Positions 8,980 through 16,097 of a DNA stretch of 59,514 bases are shown here, piece by piece. The notes under the pieces were generated by a model. That model had not been told where the DNA came from, did not search any database, and was given only the letters and a program-made list of their open reading frames with translations. Within the stretch, counting starts at the first letter, position 1. The number at the start of each line of letters is the position of its first letter. This stretch comes from Bacteroidaceae bacterium (lineage in GTDB: Bacteria; Bacteroidota; Bacteroidia; Bacteroidales; Bacteroidaceae): assembly GCA_017479555.1 (NCBI GenBank), contig JAFVCB010000059.1, positions 1 to 59,514 of the forward strand, written 5' to 3'. Made by a program: the position numbers and the translations under genes.

Positions 8980-11157
8980 TTAGTTGGCTAATTCGGAGAG
9001 GAACTTGATGCGTACCAGTCGGAGCTCGTCTTCTTCGTACTCGTCTCCGAACTCGTCGAGGGCGGCATCGATATCGTCGCTATCGCTCTCGCGGAAGTAC
9101 TGGTAAATGTCTTGTATCTGATCGTCGTCGAGTATCTCACGTATGTAATAGTCTATGTCGAGCTTGGTGCCGCTGTACACGATAGCGTCTATCTCATCGA
9201 GTAGCGCGTCGTAGTCTATGTTTTGTGCGGCGGCTAAGTCTTCGAGGTCCACTTTACGGTCTATGCTCTGAATGATGCTCACCTTGAGCTTCGACTTGTT
9301 GGCCACGGTGCGTATGCGCATGTCTTCGGGGCGTTCTATCTCGTTCTCTTCGCAGTGTTTCTTGATGAGTTCGCAGAACTTCTTGCCGTATCGTTTCACT
9401 TTTCCTGCACCTACGCCAGGGATGTTGAGCAGTTCCTCTTCGGTCTGCGGATAAACGGTCGCCATGGCTTCGAGGCTTGGGTCTTGGAAGATGACGTAGG
9501 GCGGAACATTGTTGTCGCGCGCTACTTGCCCGCGCAGGGTGCGTAGCATCTTGAATAGTATAGGGTCCAGGGCATCGCCTGTTGGGGCGCTATCCATGGG
9601 AATCTCTTCGTCGCTGAATTGTCGGTCGAGCACGATGTAAAAAGGTTTGGGGTTATTGATAAATTCGCGGCCTGCGTCGGTGAGGCGAAGCACGCCGTAG
9701 TTTTCGATCTCTTTATATAGGTATCCACTCAGGAGGGCTTGGCGCACGACAGCTCCCCAGTTCTCGGCTTCGTGGTTTTCGCCGATGCCAAACTCTTCGA
9801 GCTCGTCGTGGTGATAGGCTTGTATCTCCTCCGTGTTGTCGCCACAGACAAAGTGGCGTATGTAGTCTTCTCTGAATTTCTCTTTTGTAGCTGCGATGGC
9901 CTCGAGCAGGCACTGTAGCATGTCGCTTGCTTCGATTTGCTCGTGGGGATGACGGCAGTTGTCGCAGTTGTGGCAGTTGTCTGGCTCGTAGGTCTCGCCG
10001 AAATAGTGTAGCAGCAGCCTTCTGCGACACACAGACGACTCGGCGTAGGCTTGTGTCTCGGCCAGCAGCTGTCGGCCTATGTCTTGTTCGGCAAGGGGCT
10101 TGCCTTCCATGAATTTTTCGAGTTTGCGCAGGTCTTTGCGTTGGTAGAATGCGATACAATTGCCCTCGCCACCGTCGCGCCCCGCGCGTCCCGTCTCTTG
10201 GTAGTAGCCTTCGAGACTCTTGGGCATGTCGTAGTGTATGACAAAGCGTACGTCGGGCTTGTCAATACCCATACCAAAGGCTATGGTAGCTACGATGACG
10301 TTGATGCGTTCCATGAGGAAGTTGTCTTGCGTCTCGCTGCGCCGCTGTGTTTCCAGTCCTGCGTGGTATGGTTCTGCTTTGATGTCGTTGGCTTGCAGGA
10401 TTTCGGCGAGTGTCTCTACGCGCTTTCGGCTCAGGCAGTAGATGATGCCGCTCTTGCCTTCGTTGGCTTTGACGTACTTGATGATTTCTTTGTCTATATC
10501 AGCTGTTTTGGGGCGTATTTCGTAGTAGAGGTTAGGACGGTTGAATGAGCTCTTGAATTCTACCGCGTCGAGTATACCGAGGTTTTTCTTGATGTCGGTA
10601 CGTACTTTGTCGGTGGCCGTGGCTGTAAGGGCGATGATGGGTGCTTTCCCTATGCGCGCCACGCTCTCGGCTATGCGGCGATACTCTGGGCGAAAGTCGT
10701 GACCCCACTCCGAGATGCAGTGAGCCTCGTCTATGGCGTAGAAAGAAATCTTCACGCTGTGGAGAAACTCTATGTTCTCTGCCTTGGTGAGGCTCTCGGG
10801 TGCTACGTAGAGCATCTTCGTCTTGCCCTGTCGGACGTCGTTTTTCACCTCTTCGGCTGCGGCTTTGGTGAGCGAGGAGTTCAGGAAGTGGGCGGTGGAG
10901 TCCAGGTGACTCATGAAGCGCACAGCGTCCACCTGGTTTTTCATCAGGGCTATGAGCGGCGACACGACGATAGCTACGCCCTCGAGCATCAAGGCTGGCA
11001 ACTGGTAGCACAGTGACTTGCCGCCGCCGGTAGGCATCAGCACAAAGGCGTTGCGCCCTTCTAAGACGCAGCGCACGATAGCTTCTTGGTTTTCTTTGAA
11101 TTTGTCGAAACCGAAGAACTCTTTGAGCTTACTACGTATTTGTTCGGAGGTGTGCAT
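8980..11157 (-). CDS. recQ: ATP-dependent DNA helicase RecQ
   Basis: A 725-residue SF2 helicase for recombination and fork repair. The motifs run in order: Walker A in MPTGGGKSLCYQ, DEAH in AIDEAHCISEWGH, SAT-like ALTATAT, QETGRAGRDG, then the RQC zinc site (C-R-R, CHNCDNC) and a C-terminal HRDC domain (residues about 520-600, LNIPGVGAGKVKRYG). After HRDC comes an unusually acidic tail of about 100 residues rich in D and E. Bacteroidetes RecQ proteins are often extended in this way. It starts at the ATG at 11157, after a gap holding a -7 box at 11237-11244. Confidence 0.95.
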   Translation of the reverse strand: MHTSEQIRSKLKEFFGFDKFKENQEAIVRCVLEGRNAFVLMPTGGGKSLCYQLPALMLEGVAIVVSPLIALMKNQVDAVRFMSHLDSTAHFLNSSLTKAAAEEVKNDVRQGKTKMLYVAPESLTKAENIEFLHSVKISFYAIDEAHCISEWGHDFRPEYRRIAESVARIGKAPIIALTATATDKVRTDIKKNLGILDAVEFKSSFNRPNLYYEIRPKTADIDKEIIKYVKANEGKSGIIYCLSRKRVETLAEILQANDIKAEPYHAGLETQRRSETQDNFLMERINVIVATIAFGMGIDKPDVRFVIHYDMPKSLEGYYQETGRAGRDGGEGNCIAFYQRKDLRKLEKFMEGKPLAEQDIGRQLLAETQAYAESSVCRRRLLLHYFGETYEPDNCHNCDNCRHPHEQIEASDMLQCLLEAIAATKEKFREDYIRHFVCGDNTEEIQAYHHDELEEFGIGENHEAENWGAVVRQALLSGYLYKEIENYGVLRLTDAGREFINNPKPFYIVLDRQFSDEEIPMDSAPTGDALDPILFKMLRTLRGQVARDNNVPPYVIFQDPSLEAMATVYPQTEEELLNIPGVGAGKVKRYGKKFCELIKKHCEENEIERPEDMRIRTVANKSKLKVSIIQSIDRKVDLEDLAAAQNIDYDALLDEIDAIVYSGTKLDIDYYIREILDDDQIQDIYQYFRESDSDDIDAALDEFGDEYEEDELRLVRIKFLSELAN

Positions 11158-11236
11158 AGTGGATAGGGGCGCGTGGTTAATGGTTGGGAGGGAGGCTGCA
11201 ACGGGTCGAGCCGTGGCGGCCTACTTTTTTCGCAAA

Positions 11237-11244
11237 CAAAGTTA
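11237..11244 (-). promoter_or_regulatory. Probable recQ -7 box (TAACTTTG)
   Basis: On the minus strand the sequence reads TAACTTTG, which fits the Bacteroidetes -7 consensus TAnnTTTG, 80 bp upstream of recQ. No -33 TTTG at the expected 19-21 bp is seen, only A/T-rich DNA. Confidence 0.45.
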
Positions 11245-11279
11245 GGGAAAAATATTTTTATTTCTTGGGCTTAGTGCCT

Positions 11280-11306
11280 AAAAATGTGCGGTCGCTGCAC
11301 GTTTTT
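11280..11306. terminator. Small symmetric hairpin, possible terminator after engB
   Basis: GTGC and GCAC arms (11286-11301) are flanked by AAAAA on the left and TTTTT on the right, so the element could act in either direction. It lies 33 bp past the engB stop on the minus strand. The stem is short (4 bp, plus A-T pairs), so this is tentative. Confidence 0.4.
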
Positions 11307-11338
11307 GCCTATGCAGCGCGTATTTTTGCCAAATATTG

Positions 11339-11974
11339 TTAGGACTTGGACGGCGCTGGGGCTGCCGACGGGGCTTGTCGCAGGCTCTGGTTGATATGGT
11401 CGATGTAGTCGAGTAGGGCTTCTGTGCCGAGCGTCTTGGCACTGCTGGTGACGAAGTGCGGTGGCAGCTCTTGCCAGTCGGCACGTAGGGCTTGCAGAAA
11501 GCGATTGATGTGTGCGGGGAGCTGACTGCGTTTCACGCCGTCGGCTTTGGTGAACACAATGCTCAGCGGCAGGCCGAGGCTACCCGCTTGGCGGATGAAC
11601 TCCAAGTCGATCTGTTGCGGCGGGATACGCGCGTCGATGAGTACGAATAGGCACGTGAGCTCTTCGCGCTGGGAGATGTAGGCGTGTATCATGCGCCGAA
11701 GTTTCTCTTGCTCGGTCTTGCTGCGTTTGGCATACCCATATCCGGGGAGGTCCACCAAGTACCAATCGTCGTTGATGAGGAAGTGGTTGATCAGCAGTGT
11801 CTTACCCGGCGTGGCTGAGGTCTTAGCGAGATTTTTGCGCTGTGTGAGGCAGTTGATCAGACTGCTTTTGCCCACGTTGCTGCGTCCGATGAAGGCGTAT
11901 TCGGGTAGGTTGTGGTGCGGACACTGTGCTACCTTGGCATTCGATACAACGAACTGTGCGTTTTGGATCTGCAT
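11339..11974 (-). CDS. engB: Ribosome biogenesis GTPase EngB/YsxC/YihA
   Basis: A 211-residue GTPase of the TrmE-Era-EngA-YihA class, involved in 50S subunit assembly. G motifs are visible: G1 GRSNVGKSS, G3 DLPGYGYAKRSK (the PGYGYA signature of the family), G4 TKAD and G5 TSSA. The ATG at 11974 (MQIQNAQFV) gives the normal length; the 32 residues encoded upstream are unlikely to be translated. The tail is rich in A, P and S. Confidence 0.93.
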   Translation of the reverse strand: MQIQNAQFVVSNAKVAQCPHHNLPEYAFIGRSNVGKSSLINCLTQRKNLAKTSATPGKTLLINHFLINDDWYLVDLPGYGYAKRSKTEQEKLRRMIHAYISQREELTCLFVLIDARIPPQQIDLEFIRQAGSLGLPLSIVFTKADGVKRSQLPAHINRFLQALRADWQELPPHFVTSSAKTLGTEALLDYIDHINQSLRQAPSAAPAPSKS

Positions 11975-12257
11975 AGTAGGGGCGTGGATATTGGTTTTTG
12001 AAGCAAAGATATTGTTTTCGAGTGTTTCTTGCAAGCCTTTGCGCGATTTTTGCTTGCTCCGAGGGTGCACTGTGTGGCGTTGAGGCGGTTGGCGCTTGGT
12101 TGCAGTCCGAGCTATGTGGGCTGTTGCTGCGCCTTGGAGCGAACTGCTTTCTCTTTAATTCTGAGATTTTCTCTCTTCCCTCTCGAGCTATTTTCCAGCA
12201 TGTGCGACGCATATTATTGGGAAATGGGAGATATTTAATCCTATGTCCGATGCATTT

Positions 12258-12341
12258 TATAAATTCAGCCTAAGTTTGTGAAAATTTAGGCTTAGTTTGT
12301 AAGAATTGAGCCTAAGTTTGTGAAAACTTAACCTAAGTTTA
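12258..12341. repeat. Array A: four 21-bp palindromic tandem repeats
   Basis: Four units of exactly 21 bp at 12258, 12279, 12300 and 12321. The idealised unit core across the window is AAACTTAGCCTAAGTTT, a palindrome with 8-bp arms around one base. Here the units vary mostly in the left arm, and unit 2 carries GGCTTAG in place of GCCTAAG. Flanks are GCATTTTATAAA on the left and TTTATAGAATCCA on the right, which are imperfect inverted copies of each other. It sits between the divergent engB and recR genes, 210 bp from the recR start. Equivalent arrays are at 27356 and 40220. Confidence 0.9.
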
Positions 12342-12450
12342 TAGAATCCATGGGCATCTCGTGGAGAATTTGCCCTATGGTGTGCAATATTAAGCCGAGG
12401 CGTGCACAAGTTTTTCGGCACAGCGGGGGCGGCAAACCCTGCGGAATGTG

Positions 12451-12458
12451 TATCTTTG
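12451..12458 (+). promoter_or_regulatory. Probable recR-operon -7 box (TATCTTTG)
   Basis: TATCTTTG fits TAnnTTTG and lies 92 bp before the recR start codon. No convincing -33 TTTG is seen. The leader between them is AT-rich just before the gene (ATATTTAATATTATAAGG). Confidence 0.5.
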
Positions 12459-12550
12459 CGGCATCAACGAAGCAGCGCATCGCATGGTCGAAACAGCAGT
12501 AAACACCCGCGCGCCGCACATATTTAATATTATAAGGAGCACAACCCATC

Positions 12551-13159
12551 GTGACTGAAACCTATCCCTCGCAGCACTTAGAACGTGCCGTAGCCGAAAT
12601 CTCCAAACTGCCCGGCATAGGTCGTAAGACCGCCTTACGCCTCGCGCTGCACCTGCTGCGCCAAGATGTCTCGCAGGCTCATGCGCTGGCATCGGCCATA
12701 GTGGCGCTGCGCGACGAGGTGCGATACTGCAGCGTGTGCCACAACGTGAGCGACTCCGACACGTGCGACATTTGTGCCAATCCGCGCCGCGACAGCAGCA
12801 CGCTCTGCGTCGTGGAGAACGTCAGCGGCGTGCTCAGTGTAGAAGCCACGGGGCAGTATCGCGGACTTTATCACGTGCTGGGCGGACTCATTTCGCCGAT
12901 GGACGGAGTGGGACCTTCCGACCTGCAGATAGCGAGCCTCGTAGAACGCGTGGCCGCGGGCGGCATACGCGAGGTAATCTTTGCACTCAGCCCAACCATG
13001 GAGGGCGACTCCACGGGGTTCTATATTTCGCGTAGGCTTGCCGAGTACGACGTGTTGCTCACCACACTGGCGCGCGGCGTGAGTGTGGGCGACGACCTCG
13101 AATATACCGACGAGGCCACGCTGGGACGCGCCATCGCGGCTCGTGTTTCGATGAAATGA
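12551..13159 (+). CDS. recR: Recombination protein RecR
   Basis: A 202-residue protein that with RecF and RecO loads RecA at gaps. Domains in order: helix-hairpin-helix ([17 protein letters not shown]), a four-Cys zinc finger ([16 protein letters not shown]), a Toprim domain ([20 protein letters not shown]) and a C-terminal Walker-B-like segment. I use the GTG at 12551 ([11 protein letters not shown]), which gives the normal family start; AAGGAG lies 12-17 bp upstream. It heads a plus-strand operon with the next three genes. Confidence 0.94.
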   Translation: MTETYPSQHLERAVAEISKLPGIGRKTALRLALHLLRQDVSQAHALASAIVALRDEVRYCSVCHNVSDSDTCDICANPRRDSSTLCVVENVSGVLSVEATGQYRGLYHVLGGLISPMDGVGPSDLQIASLVERVAAGGIREVIFALSPTMEGDSTGFYISRRLAEYDVLLTTLARGVSVGDDLEYTDEATLGRAIAARVSMK

Positions 13160-13192
13160 ACATGCCTAACCCTGAAATTCTCTATACCGACT

Positions 13193-13627
13193 ATGATATT
13201 TTCGCTCCGTATTCAGCAACTCCTCTTTGCCCTTGTGCTCGTGCTGACGTGCGCACTTGCGGCTCTGTTCGAGGGTGGTAGTCTGTCCCAGGGCGTACTG
13301 GGCGACAATGCCTCCTTGACCTACGCACTCGATGTATGGTGTGTCGTGGTCTGCGTGGTGGGTACCTACGTGGCGCTGCGCCTATTCTCGTTCGACCGCG
13401 TGCGTCGCTCGGTGCGCGATGGTGGCGATACAGCCTACTACAGATGGGCTGGCGTGCGCACCCTGCTCGTTGCACTGAGCCTGTGGTCGGAGGTGGCGAT
13501 TTACTACCTCACGCTACAGAGCCAAACAGCACACTATACGCTCTTTATTTCTCTCGTAGCCGCCATCTTCTGTATACCTACCGCACGCGAACGCGATGGG
13601 TTAAAAAGCAAAGACGATTCGCAGTGA
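13193..13627 (+). CDS. Small integral membrane protein
   Basis: A 144-residue protein with about four hydrophobic segments (residues 8-26, 46-66, 85-107 and 112-130), so it is an inner-membrane protein. It lies 33 bp after recR and overlaps the next gene by 4 bp (GTGA). I do not recognise a family. The recR-membrane protein-GT2-GNAT arrangement suggests it is co-expressed with the glycosyltransferase, but no function follows from that. Confidence 0.7.
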   Translation: MIFSLRIQQLLFALVLVLTCALAALFEGGSLSQGVLGDNASLTYALDVWCVVVCVVGTYVALRLFSFDRVRRSVRDGGDTAYYRWAGVRTLLVALSLWSEVAIYYLTLQSQTAHYTLFISLVAAIFCIPTARERDGLKSKDDSQ

Positions 13628-14817
13628 AGCTCTCGGCCATCATAGTGAACTACAACGTGGCTCGCTTCTGCGAACAAGCCGTTGCGGGACTGCTCGCCTC
13701 GGGATTGGGTAGCGAGCTCGAAGTGTTTGTGGTAGACAACAGCAGCACCGACGATTCGCTCCACTATCTGCGAGACCGATTTGTGGGCGAGGCATATAGG
13801 CAGGTGTACCTCATAGATGCGGGTGCCAACCTTGGGTTCGGTCGCGCCAACAACTTGGCCGCTGCCCAGGCCAAGGGAGAGTATATCCTCTTTCTCAATC
13901 CCGACACCCTCATTGCCGAAGATACACTCGAGCAGATGCTCACCTTTGCCGACGCGCACCCAGACTTGGGCGCCTTAGGCGTGAGCATGACCAACGAGGA
14001 CGGCACTTTCGCACCCGAGTCTCGGCGCGGCTTACCCACACCGTGGACAGCCTTTTGCAAACTCTCGGGACTCACCGCACTGATGCCTCACTCGCGCCGC
14101 TTCGGACGCTACTATATGGCCTATCTGTCGCCCGCCGCACCTCATGCCACAGAGGTGGTCAGCGGCGCGTGCATGATGGTGCGACGCGATGGGCGCACAG
14201 ACTGGTTCGACCCCGACTATTTCATGTATGGAGAGGACGTGGACCTATCGTACAGGCTCATGAAAGAGGGCAAGACCAACTACTATCTGCCTGCAGCCCT
14301 CGTACACTATAAGGGAGAGAGCACCAACAAGACGGGCTTTCGCTACGCGCATGTCTTCTACGGAGCTATGCTCATCTTTCTGCGAAAGCATTTTCCGTAC
14401 TACGCATTTTGTCTAAGCCCCATCATAGCTCTTGCCATTGTCCTCAAGGCCCTGACGAGCCATCTCCATGCCTGGTGGATAGACCTACGTCATGCCCTGA
14501 GCTCCAACCGAGGCCGTCAGCATCAGCGTGGACTGCTCTATCTCGGCACTCACGGCGCATCGCTGCAGCACTTTGCTGCCGAGCGCGACCTACCGCTGCG
14601 CATCGTGGAGGCTACCGCTGCGACCCATCCCGAGGGGCATACCCGGCTCGACCTCACGGACATCGGCACGGTCGTATACGACGTACACGACTTTCCGCGC
14701 CGCGACATCATCGCCCACCTACAAGCCACGGCAGGCCGCGTGCGATTGGCACTCTACGACCACCAAGCTCAACAACTCATAGCCCATGGCAAGCAAATCC
14801 ACATCCCCACTCGCTGA
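13624..14817 (+). CDS. GT2 family glycosyltransferase
   Basis: A 397-residue enzyme with a GT-A fold N-terminus: SAIIVNYNVA at the start, VDNSSTDDS, GANLGFGRANNLA, the DxD-like FLNPDT and a later GEDVDLSYR acid-base region. These are typical of rhamnosyl/hexosyl transferases of surface polysaccharides. A hydrophobic stretch near residues 250-290 may sit on the membrane. The start is the GTG at 13624, which overlaps the preceding TGA stop as GTGA. The frame is open further upstream, but that part reads through the previous gene. The last 100 residues are not GT2-like; they resemble a small alpha/beta module of unknown role. Confidence 0.85.
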   Translation: MKLSAIIVNYNVARFCEQAVAGLLASGLGSELEVFVVDNSSTDDSLHYLRDRFVGEAYRQVYLIDAGANLGFGRANNLAAAQAKGEYILFLNPDTLIAEDTLEQMLTFADAHPDLGALGVSMTNEDGTFAPESRRGLPTPWTAFCKLSGLTALMPHSRRFGRYYMAYLSPAAPHATEVVSGACMMVRRDGRTDWFDPDYFMYGEDVDLSYRLMKEGKTNYYLPAALVHYKGESTNKTGFRYAHVFYGAMLIFLRKHFPYYAFCLSPIIALAIVLKALTSHLHAWWIDLRHALSSNRGRQHQRGLLYLGTHGASLQHFAAERDLPLRIVEATAATHPEGHTRLDLTDIGTVVYDVHDFPRRDIIAHLQATAGRVRLALYDHQAQQLIAHGKQIHIPTR

Positions 14818-15364
14818 ACCCGCCGCCCACGTCCGTCTGCGCAAGCTCGAGCAGGCGGATGCGCCCCTGTTGTTGGCGTTGGAACAACTGCCCGATGTCA
14901 GGCTCCAGACACCCGATGCGCCCCTGCCTGGGCTCGCAGACGTGGAGCGCTTCATCGCGCATCAGACCTTCCGCTTAGCCACCGAGGGCGTGCTGCGTAT
15001 GGTCATCGACACTGCGTCGACCGACACACAAAATTTTGCAGGCGTCATAGACCTCACTGGCCTATCTACCGAGCATCACCACGCCGAAATAGGCATCGCG
15101 CTACGTCCCGATATGCGTTGGCGCGGAATAGGAAAGCGCGCCGTGCATCTTATGGAGCGGTTGGCCCAACGTATGGAACTCCACACGCTCACCGCGCAGG
15201 TGATGGCTACGAACTCGGCAGCCTTGGCTCTCTTCGATGCAGCGGGCTACGAGCGGGTAGGGAGGTTGCCCGAATATGCGTGCGTGGACGGAGCGTGGAC
15301 AGACGTTGTGCTGTTCTCCAAAGTCCTTGATACGCTCACACCCGACAGCCGCGCGCAGTCGTAG
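14786..15364 (+). CDS. GNAT family N-acetyltransferase
   Basis: A 192-residue RimJ/RimL-type acetyltransferase. VRLRKLEQADAPLLL opens the fold. The acetyl-CoA loop is in RPDMRWRGIGKRAVHLM, followed by LTAQVMATNSAALALFDAAGYERVGRLP, which is diagnostic of the family. It overlaps the glycosyltransferase by 32 bp and ends the operon. The acceptor is unknown: it could be a protein N-terminus, a spermidine-like amine or a sugar amine. Confidence 0.88.
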   Translation: MASKSTSPLAEPAAHVRLRKLEQADAPLLLALEQLPDVRLQTPDAPLPGLADVERFIAHQTFRLATEGVLRMVIDTASTDTQNFAGVIDLTGLSTEHHHAEIGIALRPDMRWRGIGKRAVHLMERLAQRMELHTLTAQVMATNSAALALFDAAGYERVGRLPEYACVDGAWTDVVLFSKVLDTLTPDSRAQS

Positions 15365-15377
15365 CTGCTAATCATGT

Positions 15378-15517
15378 ATTCCCTCGCAACCCATCTCGCG
15401 CATCGCAGCGCGCTTGTTGTCTTGCTTGCTACAGCCGCGCGCATTCGTAGCTTCCGACCTTGCATTTCCTCGCAACCCATCTCGTGCATCGCAGCATGTT
15501 TGTTGTCTTGCTTGCAA
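15378..15517. repeat. 54-bp direct repeat, two copies, period 86 bp
   Basis: In the 251-bp gap between the GNAT gene and the HMA gene, 15378-15431 and 15464-15517 match at roughly 48 of 54 positions, sharing CTCGCAACCCATCTCG and TTGTTGTCTTGCTTGC. The spacer is GC-rich. No gene is seen in this gap. It is a recent local duplication or two copies of an intergenic element. Confidence 0.75.
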
Positions 15518-15615
15518 TAGCTTTGTCGTTTATAGGAAAAGGGGACGTTGCCTTGCCGACGCGGGGCATGTCTCAGCTTATATAGCCCAATGCCACGCTG
15601 GCAGGCTTTGTCGGT

Positions 15616-16020
15616 TTAGCAACAACCGCCGCCCGTCTGCTGACCTTCGGCCTTGCCGCCGCAACAGCCGCCAGCGTTACCGCCGTTGCCCTCTTGCGAC
15701 TGTCCACCGCAGCAACCACCCTGAGCCGACTGCGCTTTGGGATCGACTACCTTAGCTTCGTAGCCAGCCTCCTTGAGGAGCTGGAGAATGCGAGGTAGGG
15801 CAACGCGCTCAGCGTCGTAGCGTACCGTGACGGTCTGTTTCTCTACATTCGTTTGAATGCGAACCATGCCGCGCTCAAACTTCAGGGCATTCTTGATGCG
15901 CGTCTCGCACGATGCGCAGTGCATCTGCGGAGTAGTGGTGAGCACTACCTCCTTGATGTCCTCTGCATAGGCAGCCAAGCCGATGAAGAGAGCCATGAGC
16001 AACATTGAAATCTTTTTCAT
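15616..16020 (-). CDS. Secreted heavy-metal-associated (HMA) protein with Cys-rich tail
   Basis: A 134-residue protein with a signal peptide (residues 1-19, cleavage near YAE). An HMA domain follows, carrying the metal-binding motif MHCASC (Cys35 and Cys38). The tail from about residue 100 is rich in G, Q and S with three CC pairs (GGCCGGQ, GGCCGGK, GGGCC). It is probably a periplasmic copper or other soft-metal chaperone or sink. It lies 77 bp after the TonB-dependent receptor on the same strand. This pairing is common in Bacteroidetes and suggests joint work in metal handling. The multi-CC tail may bind extra metal, which is inference. Confidence 0.85.
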   Translation of the reverse strand: MKKISMLLMALFIGLAAYAEDIKEVVLTTTPQMHCASCETRIKNALKFERGMVRIQTNVEKQTVTVRYDAERVALPRILQLLKEAGYEAKVVDPKAQSAQGGCCGGQSQEGNGGNAGGCCGGKAEGQQTGGGCC

Positions 16021-16097
16021 GTCTGTGGATTTTATGAGTTTGAAATGAGTCTTTCCTTATATAGAATATCGCGTGTCAGTTTCACGCAGGTGCAGGT

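Noticed and set aside
12258-12341. CRISPR array
   Set aside because: Units are contiguous with no unique spacers, only four copies, and no cas genes are present.
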